Source of the DNA: Rhizobium sullae
GTDB taxonomy: Bacteria > Pseudomonadota > Alphaproteobacteria > Rhizobiales > Rhizobiaceae
Assembly: GCF_025200715.1 (NCBI RefSeq)
Contig: NZ_CP104143.1
Span: forward strand, 248,001-312,000
Direction: 5' to 3'
Length of the DNA stretch: 64,000 nt
The notes beneath the pieces were generated by a model. That model did no database searches. It was given only the letters and a program-made list of their open reading frames with translations, and was not told the origin of the DNA. Position numbers and translations under genes: made by a program. Within the stretch, counting starts at the first letter, position 1. The number at the start of each line of letters is the position of its first letter. Shown in pieces: positions 28,417 through 35,358 of this stretch.

Positions 28417-28492
28417 TTTAAGAACAGGTTAACAAAACTGCATTTAACGTTCAGATTTCATTAACTAAATTTCCTATTTGACTTCAGCATTC

Positions 28493-28559
28493 CTTAACCA
28501 TCTTGCTGTTTTCTAGGCCCCATCGAAACGGCGAGTTAACCTTCATAGAAATGGTTAAC
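28493..28559 (+). promoter_or_regulatory. TTAAC-box promoter region of flaB
   Basis: Three TTAAC boxes at 28493 (CTTAACC), 28535 (GTTAACC) and 28554 (GTTAAC) lie directly before the leader. Their spacing and much of the surrounding sequence recur before the third flagellin gene, so this block is probably promoter/operator DNA. Confidence 0.45.
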
Positions 28560-28560
28560 A

Positions 28561-28635
28561 GGCATGATGCTGATCGCGGTGGGCCGGCTAAAAATTCCGG
28601 AATGTCCCTTCCTTGTTTTTCCTGCCAAAGGGGCA
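28561..28635 (+). promoter_or_regulatory. Conserved flagellin leader element with anti-Shine-Dalgarno, flaB
   Basis: GGCATGATGCTGA, a CCGG hairpin (28584-28587 with 28597-28600), then TGTCCCTT (28603-28610). The last pairs over eight bases, one of them G-U, with AAGGGGCA (28628-28635), the flaB ribosome-binding site, across a 17-base loop. The third flagellin gene has the same loop length. Confidence 0.65.
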
Positions 28636-28642
28636 AATAGAC

Positions 28643-29554
28643 ATGACGAGTATCGTTACCAACAATGCTGCAATGGCAGCTCTCCAGACTCTCCGTGGCA
28701 TTAACCAGGGTCTCGGCGAAACCCAGAACCACGTTTCGTCTGGCCTGCGCGTCGGCAAGGCTGCTGACAACGCTGCTTACTGGTCGATCGCAACGACCAT
28801 GCGTTCCGACAACAAGGCGCTTTCGGCCGTTTCCGATGCTCTCGGCCTCGGTGCTGCCAAGGTCGACACTGCCTATGCCGCGATGGACAGCGCCATCGAC
28901 GTCGTTTCCGAAATCAAGGCCAAGCTGGTTGCCGCGACCGAAAACGGCGTCGACAAGGCCAAGGTCCAGGAAGAAATCGATCAGCTTCAGGAACAGCTGA
29001 TGAGCATTGCTCAGTCGGCTTCCTTCTCCGGTGAAAACTGGGTTGCCGGCGCAGACAACACCACGAAGAGCGTTGTTTCGTCCTTCGTTCGCGATGGTTC
29101 GAATGGCGTGTCCGTCAAGACCACCGAATATATCCTGGACAATGCCTCGCTGGGCAACGTCCTGTTCGGCATGAGCGGCGGCACGATCGAAACCTCCACC
29201 GGTATCCTCGGTACTTCGACGGGCGCAACCGGTTCCGTCTACTCGATGGACATCACCAACTTCACGCTGGGCCAGCTTTCGACGGCTCTGTCCAACGTCG
29301 AATCCGCACTGAAGGCGATGACTTCGGCTGGCGCAGAGCTCGGCTCGATCTCCACCCGCATTGAACTACAGGACGATTTCGTATCGGCTCTGAGCGACTC
29401 GATCGACTCCGGTATCGGCCGTCTCGTCGATGCCGACATGGAAGAAGAATCTTCCAAGCTCAGCGCCCTGCAGACGCAGCAGCAGCTGGCGATCCAGTCT
29501 CTCTCGATCGCCAACTCCTCTTCGCAGAACATCCTGTCGCTCTTCCGCGGCTAA
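28643..29554 (+). CDS. flaB: Flagellin FlaB
   Basis: 303 residues, nearly identical to FlaA over the last two thirds (a handful of substitutions such as Asn to Ser in FSGENWVAGADN) but more different in the first 50 residues. D0/D1 signatures are intact (NHVSSGLRVGKAADNAAYWS and IDSGIGRLVDADMEEESSKL). The ATG at 28643 is used, not the in-frame start ten codons upstream, because AAGGGG lies at the right distance. It forms its own unit with a terminator at 29606. Confidence 0.95.
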   Translation: MTSIVTNNAAMAALQTLRGINQGLGETQNHVSSGLRVGKAADNAAYWSIATTMRSDNKALSAVSDALGLGAAKVDTAYAAMDSAIDVVSEIKAKLVAATENGVDKAKVQEEIDQLQEQLMSIAQSASFSGENWVAGADNTTKSVVSSFVRDGSNGVSVKTTEYILDNASLGNVLFGMSGGTIETSTGILGTSTGATGSVYSMDITNFTLGQLSTALSNVESALKAMTSAGAELGSISTRIELQDDFVSALSDSIDSGIGRLVDADMEEESSKLSALQTQQQLAIQSLSIANSSSQNILSLFRG

Positions 29555-29605
29555 TAGGTCGACGAAAAATCGCCTGCCGGCGCTGCCGGCGGGCCACAAT
29601 CAGGA

Positions 29606-29635
29606 AGCCGCGCTCCGTCGAAGCGCGGCTTTTTC
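29606..29635 (+). terminator. Rho-independent terminator after flaB
   Basis: A nine-base stem AGCCGCGCT / AGCGCGGCT with a seven-base loop followed by TTTTT. A further GC-rich inverted repeat lies just upstream at about 29572-29593. Confidence 0.9.
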
Positions 29636-29642
29636 TGTTGGC

Positions 29643-29721
29643 GTTAACTATTTGTTAACCATTTTGGCATCTTCTGCGCTCAACGAGACGGCGGGTTAAC
29701 CAATATTGATTTTCGGTTAAC
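29643..29721 (+). promoter_or_regulatory. TTAAC-box promoter region of the third flagellin gene
   Basis: GTTAAC boxes at 29643, 29654, 29695 and 29716, the last three matching the flaB promoter boxes in spacing (41 and 21 bases against 42 and 19). The final box runs into CAGGCATGA, the start of the leader element, as in flaB. Confidence 0.45.
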
Positions 29722-29722
29722 A

Positions 29723-29792
29723 GGCATGAAAGCTGACCGCCGCTCCCGGTAGTCCGGAATGTCCCTTCCTGAATGTGTGCCAACAAGGGGCA
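29723..29792 (+). promoter_or_regulatory. Conserved flagellin leader element with anti-Shine-Dalgarno, third flagellin
   Basis: GGCATGAAAGCTGA, a CCGG-TAGT-CCGG hairpin (29746-29757), then TGTCCCTT (29760-29767). The last pairs over eight bases, one of them G-U, with AAGGGGCA (29785-29792) at the ribosome-binding site across a 17-base loop whose sequence differs from that in flaB. Confidence 0.65.
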
Positions 29793-29800
29793 ATCATTTT

Positions 29801-30706
29801 ATGACCAGCATTTTGACCAACGTCGCGGCAATGGCCGCTCTCCAGACGCTGCGCGGCATCAACGACAGCCTGGAAGAAACTCAAAATCATGTTTCATCTG
29901 GTTATCGCGTGGAAAAGGCAGCCGATAATGCTGCCTATTGGTCGATCGCAACGACCATGCGCTCTGACAACAAGGCGCTTTCGGCTGTCTCCGACGCTCT
30001 CGGGCTTGGTGCCGCCAAGGTCGATACCGCCTATTCCGCCATGGACAGCGCCGTCGACGTTGTGACTGAAATCAAGGCCAAGCTGGTTGCTGCGACCGAA
30101 AAGGGTGTCGACAGAACGAAAATCCAGGAAGAGGTCAAGCAGCTGCAGGCGCAGCTCCTCAGCATTGCGCAGTCCGCATCCTTCTCCGGCGAAAACTGGG
30201 TCGCAGGCAGCGAGACGAAAAGCGTTGTCTCCTCGTTCGTCCGCGATGGCAACGGAAACACATCCGTTACGACCACCGATTATAAGCTCGACTCCTCGTC
30301 GACCGGCAACGTTCTGTTCGGGATGAGCGGCGGCGCGATCGAAACCTCGACGGGTATCATCGGTTCCTCGAACGGCACCATCGGTTCCATCTACTCGATG
30401 GACATTACATCCTTCGGAACGAATGGAATTTCCTTGGCGCTCACGGCGGTTGAACTCGGCCTTGAGGCGATGACAAGAGCAGCTTCCCAGCTTGGCTCGA
30501 TTTCGACGCGCATCCAGCTGCAGGAAGGCTTCGTCTCGGCTCTGAGCGATTCGATCGATTCAGGCGTCGGCCGTCTCGTTGATGCGAACATGGAAGAAGA
30601 GTCCAGCAAGCTAACCGCGCTGCAGACACAGCAGCAGCTTGCGATCCAGTCGCTGTCGATTGCGAATTCCAGCGCGCAGAATATTTTGTCGCTCTTCCAA
30701 AATTAA
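29801..30706 (+). CDS. flaC: Flagellin, third tandem copy
   Basis: 301 residues. D0/D1 motifs are intact (NHVSSGYRVEKAADNAAYWS, IDSGVGRLVDANMEEESSKL), with a central region slightly shorter and clearly more diverged than FlaA/FlaB (GNGNTSVTTTDYKLDSSSTG). The start at 29801 follows CAAGGGG at the correct spacing; the in-frame upstream ATG at 29759 lies in the anti-Shine-Dalgarno leader. The symbol follows the tandem order used in R. leguminosarum; in S. meliloti the third gene is called flaD. Confidence 0.92.
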   Translation: MTSILTNVAAMAALQTLRGINDSLEETQNHVSSGYRVEKAADNAAYWSIATTMRSDNKALSAVSDALGLGAAKVDTAYSAMDSAVDVVTEIKAKLVAATEKGVDRTKIQEEVKQLQAQLLSIAQSASFSGENWVAGSETKSVVSSFVRDGNGNTSVTTTDYKLDSSSTGNVLFGMSGGAIETSTGIIGSSNGTIGSIYSMDITSFGTNGISLALTAVELGLEAMTRAASQLGSISTRIQLQEGFVSALSDSIDSGVGRLVDANMEEESSKLTALQTQQQLAIQSLSIANSSAQNILSLFQN

Positions 30707-30765
30707 GCTTCTGATTGAAGCTACAACCATTCATGCGGCGATCCACAGCCGCAGCGACAGACAGC

Positions 30766-30796
30766 AAATCGCGCCGCTTTGGCGCGATTTCGGTTT
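30766..30796 (+). terminator. Terminator after the third flagellin gene
   Basis: A ten-base perfect stem AAATCGCGCC / GGCGCGATTT with a GCTTT loop, followed by CGGTTTTG. Confidence 0.85.
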
Positions 30797-30936
30797 TGGA
30801 AATCAAGAGCTTGCGTCAAGCTTGCCAACGCGTTCGGCGAGCGCTTTCAACCTCTTGCCGTCAAGGTGAATGTCGGGTTAACGTCATTGTAGAGTTGATT
30901 TGCTTGCGACACACCGGCCTGGAGGGACCAGCCGGC

Positions 30937-30999
30937 GGCATGAAGCCAGTTAAGTCGCTGCCGGCAATCCGGCCTGTCCCATTCATTTCGTTTCAGGGA
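30937..30999 (+). promoter_or_regulatory. Conserved flagellin leader element, fourth flagellin (weaker pairing)
   Basis: GGCATGAAGCC, a five-base GCCGG-CAAT-CCGGC hairpin (30960-30973), then TGTCCC (30975-30980). TCCC can pair with GGGA at 30996-30999, at the ribosome-binding site, for four or five base pairs. The layout matches the other three flagellin leaders, but the long-range stem is shorter. Confidence 0.5.
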
Positions 31000-31006
31000 T
31001 TTATCG

Positions 31007-31960
31007 ATGGCCTACACGATCACAGACGTAGGCGCGTTGAACGTGCTCACTGTTCTTCGCGGCGTTAGCAAGGAAGCCGACACCGTTCAGCGGCAGGTAT
31101 CATCGGAGCTGCGCGTCCAGACGGCGGCGGACAATGCATCCTCTTGGGCTTCCGCAACGACCTTGCGGTCAGACGAGAATGCGTTGAAGACGATCGGCGA
31201 TGCGCTCGGTCTCGGTGCCGCGAAGGTCGATACCGCCTATACGGCAATGACATCGCTGATCGATGTGGTTTCCGAGATCCGCAAGACCGTCGTATCAGCG
31301 ACCGACCCGGCCAACGATCGCGACAAGCTCAGCGTCACGATGGAGCAGTACAAGACGCAATTGGAAAGCGCCGTAAACTCCGTCAACTTTTCCGGCGAGA
31401 ACTGGCTCCTGAACCGGGACGCGACGGCGCCGGTGCAGCGATCGGTCATCGGCGGCTTCGTCCGGGGCTCGAACGGTGAAGTTTACCCGCAGAATATTAC
31501 CTACCCGGCGGCCAATACGATCATGATCGACACGAACGATGCCAGCCGCGGTCTCCTGACGAAATCGATCAATGCCGATCCGGATGCCGTACCGGCCCGC
31601 AACTACTATCTGCTCGATGCAGGCTCGACGACACCGGCGACCGGCACTGAAATATCGATTTCCGCGAGTTCGACGTCGCAGGACTTGCAGGACATGCTGA
31701 CGGTATTGGACAATATCCTCTCCAGCCTCAATACGGACGCCGCAGGTCTCGGCACGATGAATGCGCGTATCGAAGACCGGCAGGATTTCGTCGCCACGCT
31801 CTCGAAATCGCTGAAGACCAGTATCGGCGCCCTTGTCGATACCGATATGGACGAAGCGTCGATCCGCCTGTCTGCAGCTCAAACGGCACGTGACATGGCA
31901 ACCGAAGCACTTTCGATCATGAATACGTCCGCGAGCAAGGTCCTGATCCTGCTTGAGTAG
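31007..31960 (+). CDS. flaD: Flagellin, fourth and most divergent tandem copy
   Basis: 317 residues. The flagellin N-terminus (DVGALNVLTVLRGVSKEADT, then ADNASSWASATTLRSDENAL) and C-terminus (SIGALVDTDMDEASIRLSAA) are recognisable but far more diverged than in the other three. The central variable region is larger (about 140-220, with ITYPAANTIMIDTNDASRG). It is probably a minor or position-specific filament subunit. It has its own leader and is followed by a hairpin (GGCAGGC/GCCTGCC at 31974-31992). Naming differs between rhizobia. Confidence 0.88.
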   Translation: MAYTITDVGALNVLTVLRGVSKEADTVQRQVSSELRVQTAADNASSWASATTLRSDENALKTIGDALGLGAAKVDTAYTAMTSLIDVVSEIRKTVVSATDPANDRDKLSVTMEQYKTQLESAVNSVNFSGENWLLNRDATAPVQRSVIGGFVRGSNGEVYPQNITYPAANTIMIDTNDASRGLLTKSINADPDAVPARNYYLLDAGSTTPATGTEISISASSTSQDLQDMLTVLDNILSSLNTDAAGLGTMNARIEDRQDFVATLSKSLKTSIGALVDTDMDEASIRLSAAQTARDMATEALSIMNTSASKVLILLE

Positions 31961-31973
31961 TGTCAGCCTGAAC

Positions 31974-31992
31974 GGCAGGCGAAAAGCCTGCC
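31974..31992 (+). terminator. Hairpin after the fourth flagellin gene
   Basis: A seven-base stem GGCAGGC / GCCTGCC with a GAAAA loop, 14 bases after the stop. There is no clear T tract, so termination is less certain than for the other flagellin genes. Confidence 0.6.
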
Positions 31993-32003
31993 ATTCATCC
32001 TCG

Positions 32004-32025
32004 CGCAAGTTTGGCTTTCTAGTCT
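32004..32025 (+). promoter_or_regulatory. Putative flagellar class II promoter element before the motB operon
   Basis: CGCAAG, ten bases, then TAGTCT, about 130 bp upstream of the first gene of the motB-motC-fliK string. It matches the common spacing exactly. Confidence 0.5.
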
Positions 32026-32153
32026 GAACAAGAGACGCTGTGACCTGTGCCGAGGGCTGAAGAATGCCTTCGTGTTCGTTGCCGGCGTGAGGATTTGGTT
32101 CGTGCAAGCGGGGCGCGCATGTCGGAATTGATTGCAGATGCCGGGTGGTTTTG

Positions 32154-32792
32154 ATGAGCGCTATGCTTTCCCGGTATTTGAAGGACTTCGGTGAGACGAA
32201 ACCTGCCGCGCCGCCGGTCGACAAGGACAGTTTCGCAGATGACGTCTTCGGCGGCTTGCCGGACATCCCGGAAGAACCTCCGGTCGATCTCGAAGCCGAG
32301 CGCCGCGTGGCCTATGGCGAGGGCTATGCCGCGGCAACAGTCGAGCTGACGGAAAAATACGAGCTGGAGGCTCAGACAGTCGCTCTTGTGCACCAGCGCG
32401 AGATCGAAGAGCTGACGGCAAGACACGAAGAAGAGACGGCAGCTGTGATTGCGCGCCGTCTCGATGAGATCGCCGCCGAGGTCGCAAATCTCGTGAGCGC
32501 GGCGACCGCAAAGGCGGTTGCGCCGGTGCTGACGGAAGCGCTCGCGGCTCAGGCGGTCTCAAGTCTTGCGACCTTGTTGCGCGAAGCGATTTCGGAAGGC
32601 GCGGCAGGCTCAATGACGGTCAAAGGGCCGGTGCGGCTCTTCGAATTACTGAAGGCCGAAATGGGTGAAAGGCCGGATTTGTTGCGTCATCAGGAGAGCG
32701 ATGATGTCGATCTTGCCGTTGAAGTTGGTGATTCCGTGCTGGTCACGCGCATTTCCGCCTGGTCTGCCAGCCTGAAGAAAGTTCTTGAATGA
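32154..32792 (+). CDS. FliH-like export ATPase regulator candidate, upstream of motB
   Basis: 212 residues from the ATG at 32154 (an in-frame start lies three codons upstream). A Pro/Asp-rich flexible N-terminus of about 50 residues is followed by a long amphipathic helix with Ala/Gly spacing and charged repeats (RRVAYGEGYAAATVELTEKY, then REIEELTARHEEETAAVIAR) and a globular C-terminus (MTVKGPVRLFELLKAEMGER). This layout is that of FliH, the FliI partner, which is otherwise missing from the cluster. An uncharacterised orf occupies this place in S. meliloti. The FliH assignment is an inference from architecture and context. The stop overlaps motB by four bases. Confidence 0.6.
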   Translation: MSAMLSRYLKDFGETKPAAPPVDKDSFADDVFGGLPDIPEEPPVDLEAERRVAYGEGYAAATVELTEKYELEAQTVALVHQREIEELTARHEEETAAVIARRLDEIAAEVANLVSAATAKAVAPVLTEALAAQAVSSLATLLREAISEGAAGSMTVKGPVRLFELLKAEMGERPDLLRHQESDDVDLAVEVGDSVLVTRISAWSASLKKVLE

Positions 32793-34048
32793 GCGAAAGC
32801 GAAAACCACCACCACGGCAGGAACGAAGTCATCATCGTCAAGCGGCACGGCGGCGGCGATCATGACGGCGCACATGGCGGTGCGTGGAAAATCGCCTATG
32901 CCGACTTCATGACAGCGATGATGGCGTTCTTCCTCGTCATGTGGCTGGTCAACGCGGCGAACGAGGAAACCAAGGCCTCGGTCGCCACCTATTTCAATCC
33001 GATCAAACTCGCCGATGAAAAGCCCACCGAAAGGGGCTTGAAGAAGCCTGTCGATCAGGCCGATGGCCAGGAGAAGCAGGACAAGTCGAAGGAGAAGGAG
33101 GACGAACCTACCAAGGGTGCGTCCGCAGCAAATGGCGACGATCAGACATCGACCTCGGGCGACCAGACGAATTACTCCGAAGCCGATTTCTTCGAGAATC
33201 CCTATTCGGTCCTTGCTGAAATCGCCCAGGAAGTCGGCCAGCAGGCAAATGTCAGCGCGAAAGGCGAGGGCGGAGCGAGCGATTCCGGCCCTGCAACCGG
33301 TGCGGATGGTGGCCAAGCATATCGCGATCCGTTCGATCCGGACTTCTGGACGAAGCAGGTCGAGGTCACACAAACGGACAAGGCCGAACAGGCCGCAGCC
33401 GGCGAGGCCGACCCAGAGAAGAAACCCGATGCGACCGAACTGGCCAAGGCGGAGGCTATGAAGCCCGCGACCTCGAATCAGGCGTCCGCCACCGCCGGCG
33501 AACCGCAAGACAAGCCGGACGCAGCCGACGAACGGAAACCCGGCGACCCGTCGCCGGCCGATGTGCAGAAGCTTGGCGATGAACAGAAGCAGGCCGAAGA
33601 ACTGCAGCAGCAGATCGCCAAGCAGATCAGCGGCGTTGCGGGCAAGCTTGCAGAGGGCTTGACCGTTACGGCAGCCGAAGGCGGGCTGCTCGTCAGCATC
33701 GCTGATCAGAGCGACAGCTCCATGTTCAACATCGGGTCCGCCGTTCCGCGCAAGGAAATGGTGCTGGTGATGGAGAAGATCGGCGAAATCCTGAAGAGCC
33801 GTCAGGGCGCAGTCGTGATCCGTGGCCATACGGACGGCCGTCAATACAAGGGCGCCGACAACGAGAACTGGAGTCTCTCGATGGATCGCGCGCAGGCAGC
33901 CTATTACATGCTCGTTCGCGGCGGAGTGGACGAGAAGCGCGTCTCCCAGGTTTCCGGCTTCGCCGATCGCAGGCTGAAGCTTCCCGACGATCCGTTCAAC
34001 GCCGCCAACCGCCGTATCGAAATCCTGGTTCAGGCAGATCAAGGATAG
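32789..34048 (+). CDS. motB: Flagellar motor stator protein MotB
   Basis: 419 residues. One membrane helix near 35-55 contains the proton-binding Asp39 (AYADFMTAMMAFFLVMWLV). A very long acidic, Lys/Asp/Gln-rich periplasmic linker (about 80-280) follows, then an OmpA-like peptidoglycan-binding domain (VVIRGHTDGRQYKGADNENW, ending NAANRRIEILVQ). It is longer than enterobacterial MotB because of the linker, as in S. meliloti, where MotC binds the periplasmic part. The ATG overlaps the FliH-like gene by four bases. Confidence 0.96.
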   Translation: MSESENHHHGRNEVIIVKRHGGGDHDGAHGGAWKIAYADFMTAMMAFFLVMWLVNAANEETKASVATYFNPIKLADEKPTERGLKKPVDQADGQEKQDKSKEKEDEPTKGASAANGDDQTSTSGDQTNYSEADFFENPYSVLAEIAQEVGQQANVSAKGEGGASDSGPATGADGGQAYRDPFDPDFWTKQVEVTQTDKAEQAAAGEADPEKKPDATELAKAEAMKPATSNQASATAGEPQDKPDAADERKPGDPSPADVQKLGDEQKQAEELQQQIAKQISGVAGKLAEGLTVTAAEGGLLVSIADQSDSSMFNIGSAVPRKEMVLVMEKIGEILKSRQGAVVIRGHTDGRQYKGADNENWSLSMDRAQAAYYMLVRGGVDEKRVSQVSGFADRRLKLPDDPFNAANRRIEILVQADQG

Positions 34049-34052
34049 TCTC

Positions 34053-35357
34053 ATGGCGCGCCCGCAGCACCGGCATCTTCTCCTGGCTCTCGGACTGGCG
34101 ATCGCTTCGCCGGCCGTCGCTGCGGGTGAGGAGCAGGAGAGCCTGGCACCGCACAAGATGCTGCGCTCGCTGCAGTTCGTGCAGGATTCGGTCGCCCTTG
34201 GCGACCATTCGGCGGCGGAGATGCAGCGCTTCATGCTCGGTACGATCGACCAGCGCCTGCGTTCTGCCGACGCCTCGATCTTCGATGATGACCGCAATGT
34301 CGATGCGGCCCTCGTCTATGCCATGAGCGGCGGCAATCCAGCGACGCTCGAATATCTCATCGCCCGGGATGTGAACGGCTATTTCGATAGTCGCGTAACC
34401 GATGTCCTGCGCAAATACCTGAGCGGCAAGGGTCTGCTCGTCGCAAAGACGTTGGTTGATACTGCCAACGAATATCGCGACAAGAAAATCGGCCCCTATC
34501 TCGCTCTTGTCGGCGGCAATGTCATGGTGGCGCGGAGTCCTGACGAAGCATTGAAGCTCTACGACCAGGCTCGGCTTTCCGCGCCGGGTACCATCGTCGA
34601 GGAAGCAGCCCTCCGCCGCTCGGTGGCGATTTGCGTAGAGGCTGGCCTCGTCGACAAGGGGCTTGCCTATTCGCAGCGCTTTGTGCGGCGCTTCCTCCAT
34701 TCGCCTTATGCAAGCCAGTTCGCTGATCTCTTCGTCAAGCTGATCGTCGACCATAACCAGGTGAAGACGGAGGATGTCGTCAGCATCCTCTCCTTCATGG
34801 ACGAGCCACGGCGGCGCGAGGTCTATCTTCGCATTGCACGCGCCGCCGGCATTGCCGGCAAGGCGGAGCTTGCCAGGACGGCGGCCGCATATGCGCAATC
34901 GCTTGCCGGTGATGCGAACAATGCGCTCGGCGCGCTCGCAGATTTTTACGGCAACATGGCGTCTGTCTCCACGCCTGACGTGGACGCTGCCGCAAAGAGC
35001 ATCAGCAGCGTTGCCGACAGTGAGCTCTCCCCGCGCGACCGCGCGCTACGCGCTGCGGCCAAATCAATTGCGGAACAGGTGTTGCAGCCACCGGATCCGG
35101 CAAGCTTGACGCAAGCGTCCGGATCTAAACCTTCTAATGAAGAAATCACTTCTGAACAGGCCGCCGCTTCTGCGGTAGGCGGATCGCAACCCGCACAGAT
35201 TGCGGCGCCCTCCGAGCCTGTTGACGATGGGGCGGCGCCGGCGTTGATGCCGGACGGCGCGAAGCAGGAGGCTGACCCGTCATTCAAATCCTTTGTGACG
35301 ACGAGCCGTTCGAAACTCGATGAAATCGACGGTCTCTTGAGCCAAGAGAGCAATTGA
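34053..35357 (+). CDS. motC: Periplasmic motility protein MotC
   Basis: 434 residues. An N-terminal signal (about 1-25, LLLALGLAIASPAVAAGEEQ) is followed by a helical repeat body (AKTLVDTANEYRDKKIGPYL, QFADLFVKLIVDHNQVKTED) and a disordered Ala/Pro/Ser-rich tail. MotC is a rhizobial motor component that acts in the periplasm with MotB and needs the chaperone MotE, encoded here at 22520. It lies four bases after motB and is directly followed by fliK. Confidence 0.93.
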   Translation: MARPQHRHLLLALGLAIASPAVAAGEEQESLAPHKMLRSLQFVQDSVALGDHSAAEMQRFMLGTIDQRLRSADASIFDDDRNVDAALVYAMSGGNPATLEYLIARDVNGYFDSRVTDVLRKYLSGKGLLVAKTLVDTANEYRDKKIGPYLALVGGNVMVARSPDEALKLYDQARLSAPGTIVEEAALRRSVAICVEAGLVDKGLAYSQRFVRRFLHSPYASQFADLFVKLIVDHNQVKTEDVVSILSFMDEPRRREVYLRIARAAGIAGKAELARTAAAYAQSLAGDANNALGALADFYGNMASVSTPDVDAAAKSISSVADSELSPRDRALRAAAKSIAEQVLQPPDPASLTQASGSKPSNEEITSEQAAASAVGGSQPAQIAAPSEPVDDGAAPALMPDGAKQEADPSFKSFVTTSRSKLDEIDGLLSQESN

Positions 35358-35358
35358 A

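Larger units (their letters stand above)
30707..31006 (+). other. Intergenic region between third and fourth flagellin genes
   Basis: 300 bases with no gene. It contains the terminator at 30766-30796, a single GGGTTAACG box near 30876, and the leader element of the fourth flagellin at 30937-30999. Confidence 0.6.

Noticed and set aside
29759..29800. Upstream in-frame ATG of the third flagellin as its start
   Set aside because: It falls in the conserved TGTCC leader; the ATG at 29801 has the ribosome-binding site and the normal flagellin N-terminus.
27448..31960. Tandem flagellin copies as decaying pseudogenes
   Set aside because: All four frames are intact with conserved D0/D1 ends, separate ribosome-binding sites and terminators.
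27448..31960. Tandem repeats as a CRISPR-like or mobile array
   Set aside because: The repeats are whole homologous genes of about 0.9 kb with no spacer structure and no transposase.
32690..34297. 535-codon open frame antisense to motB and motC
   Set aside because: It is a shadow of high-GC codon bias: the opposite strand has full-length proteins with clear motifs, and the antisense product is low in recognisable features.
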